The notes under the pieces: generated by a model
What the model saw: the letters and a program-made list of their open reading frames with translations, nothing else
Databases searched by the model: none
What the model was told of the DNA's origin: nothing
Assembly (NCBI GenBank): GCA_014925825.1
Contig: JACGCK010000297.1
Location: 1-48,082, forward strand
Reading direction: 5' to 3'
Origin: Pholiota molesta
Taxonomy: Eukaryota > Basidiomycota > Agaricomycetes > Agaricales > Strophariaceae
DNA length: 48,082 bases
Program-made: the position numbers and the translations under genes
Shown: in pieces, positions 46,706 to 48,082 of the stretch
Layout: every line of letters starts with the position of its first letter
Numbering within the stretch: position 1 is the stretch's first letter

Positions 46706-48082
46706 CTAGAGAATAATAAGTATACGAACATAGATGTTCACTGGATCTTCAATGACCGTACTATCGATATCCTTTAGCAAGGTACTAACCCGCTCCAGAC
46801 CTTCTTGCTGAGCGGCTTTTCGCGTGCACCAAGTTTCGCAACCCCGCCCTGCGCGAGGTTAGGGATCTCTATGATTAGCTGAGCCTTAAATACGCCCATC
46901 TGCATGGAAACAGCACTCGAACTCCAGCCTTCGAGCTCTGCTTGCTGGCGCTGCAGCTGAACCGCGGCATCGAAGTAAATACACAAGTGCTTCAGCGGCC
47001 GAATTTCGCCAGGGACGAGAGTTACGTCCGTCGTGGTATCGCCTTCGATTTCCAACTCACAGCGAAGAGCTGCGAGCTCGTTCAAAGCCTGCGACGTTTC
47101 CGCGCTGATGGAACTTTCGACGTAGAATTTACACGTCTCCAGTAAGGGTACCAGTGGGGGAGAGCGATACGCGAGACTGGCGATGTCGATGAAGTTGTTG
47201 GTCCTTGTGATCGTGGTATCCAGGCTGCGGAGCTCGGGAGTCAACCTGAGCAACGATGATAGATCACCTGGCTCGATGAACCCAGTCCGTACGGAGAGCG
47301 TCTTCAATGGACAAGGGCTCCTGGACCGGCCTATTAAGGTAGTCAAACGGGCGATCAGATTTCCAACCGCCGAAACTGCTTTGATGTCTTCAATGGCCGG
47401 GAGTGTGAATTTGTCAAAAGCATTCCCCATTGCTTCATGTTGGAATTTGATTTGAAGTTTGATGAGATGAGGAAGTGACCGAGGGAAAATCGGCTTGATC
47501 AGACAGCTCGAGGACGGTCAGCGATTGTAGGAGGGAAGATGAGAGGACTTGATTCATCAAGTTCGAAGAAATGCGGCGCTCCTTGTAGTGCACGAGCTGA
47601 GAGAAAGGCAGCTTCACCTCTCCAGCAAATGGACCGCTGACGGAGACCTTCTGGAGTTGCGGAGCAACTTCGAACGTGTCGAGCGCCACTGGTGGCCCAT
47701 CAAAAAATCTGTGCCAGGGCGTCTGTAACGCTAAGCACTTCAGTGATGATAGCCGGCCTTTTGCAGCACCGAAACCAGATATGAGTATCGGCGTGGCTTC
47801 GACTGTAAGGGTTTGCCATCTTTCAGAATGGGATATGAGGGTATCAAGTATAGGATGTGTTTTGTTGTCGTAGTAAGGGGAATGGACGTAGATGTCGAGC
47901 GGCGCTTTTCCAGAGCGCCGTAGGAGTTCTGTGAGGTATCCCATTTGGTGCCTTGTTGCTGCTCGGGATTTCTTTAGCTGAAGCGTTGGCAGGAAGCTCC
48001 AAAGAGTCGAAACAGAAAGTGCACTGGCCCTCCAGGTCTGGCATACCTGCGAGAGACGCCATGGGAGCTCTGAACGGTCCGG
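46706..48082 (-). CDS. F-box protein, N-terminus beyond right edge, two frameshifts
   Basis: The sequence enters from the right edge as ELPWRLSQVCQTWRASALSV followed by STLWSFL, the segment directly after the F-box in basidiomycete F-box proteins; the F-box itself is outside the window. It continues through a repetitive LRR-like half (PLDIYVHSPYYDN, SSLKCLALQTPWHRFF, LQKVSVSGPF, LQSLTVLELSDQ, LPHLIKLQIKFQHEAMGNAF, LRSLDTTITRTNNF). Frame changes occur at TTTT (minus strand; AAAA at 47486-47489, one base too many) and at GAAAAG (46817-46820, one base too few). The second correction yields REKAAQQEGLERVSTLLKDI to the stop at 46706, instead of an early stop at 46774. It would recruit unknown substrates to an SCF ligase. 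Whether the breaks are assembly error or decay is open. Confidence 0.72.

Noticed and set aside
1..48082. CRISPR arrays, bacterial operons or phage systems
   Set aside because: The DNA is clearly eukaryotic (spliceosomal introns throughout); no regularly spaced repeats were found.

Overview
This window reads as nuclear DNA of a filamentous basidiomycete, most likely an Agaricomycete. The genes are split by many short introns (about 43-82 nt, GT..AG with CTAAC/CTGAC-like branch sites). They include families typical of that group: F-box proteins with an LSQVC.xWR segment, lineage-expanded seven-helix membrane proteins, secreted GPI-anchored proteins, and a Ras-associating/LRR/PP2C-like/cyclase adenylate cyclase. 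I could not resolve order or genus.

Layout. 1-817 (-): 5' part of an aminopeptidase P (Xaa-Pro aminopeptidase)-like gene running off the left edge. 818-5321: gene-poor DNA holding one short orphan coding remnant. 5322-8364 (+): MFS sugar transporter with about 24 introns. 9233-11718 (+): single-pass membrane protein with a long disordered tail. 12361-14871 (-): Hsp110/Sse1 chaperone. 15827-17806 (-): F-box protein. 18824-21809 (+): large proline/arginine-rich disordered protein. 22349-23003 (+): F-box-family remnant. 24003-24676 (-): secretory FKBP prolyl isomerase, divergent from 24947-25290 (+) ribosomal protein eL39. 25993-27020 (+): secreted GPI-type protein. 28486-30414 (+): malate synthase. 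31081-31958 (+): secreted GPI-type protein. 32997-34239 and 35241-36484 (+): tandem seven-helix paralogues. 37082-38038 (+): Get1. 39353-45328 (-): adenylate cyclase. 46450-46667 (-): unidentified coding remnant. 46706-48082 (-): F-box protein running off the right edge.

No gene cluster or mobile element is evident. The content is core cell biology (protein folding and ER membrane insertion, the glyoxylate cycle, cAMP signalling, translation) mixed with fast-evolving lineage families. I see no convincing undescribed system.

The most striking window-wide signal is a set of single-base frame disruptions inside otherwise well-conserved coding sequence. They occur in the aminopeptidase, malate synthase, adenylate cyclase (three), both F-box loci after 22 kb, and the 46.5 kb remnant. 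Most sit next to short homopolymers, and most repairs restore a net open frame with correct intron phases. Because they hit genes expected to matter (adenylate cyclase, malate synthase), uncorrected homopolymer indels in the assembly are the simplest explanation, although real pseudogenisation cannot be excluded for the F-box loci. Other interesting points are microexons of 5 and 8 nt in the sugar transporter, an initiator ATG alone in its coding exon in eL39, and the tandem membrane-protein pair.
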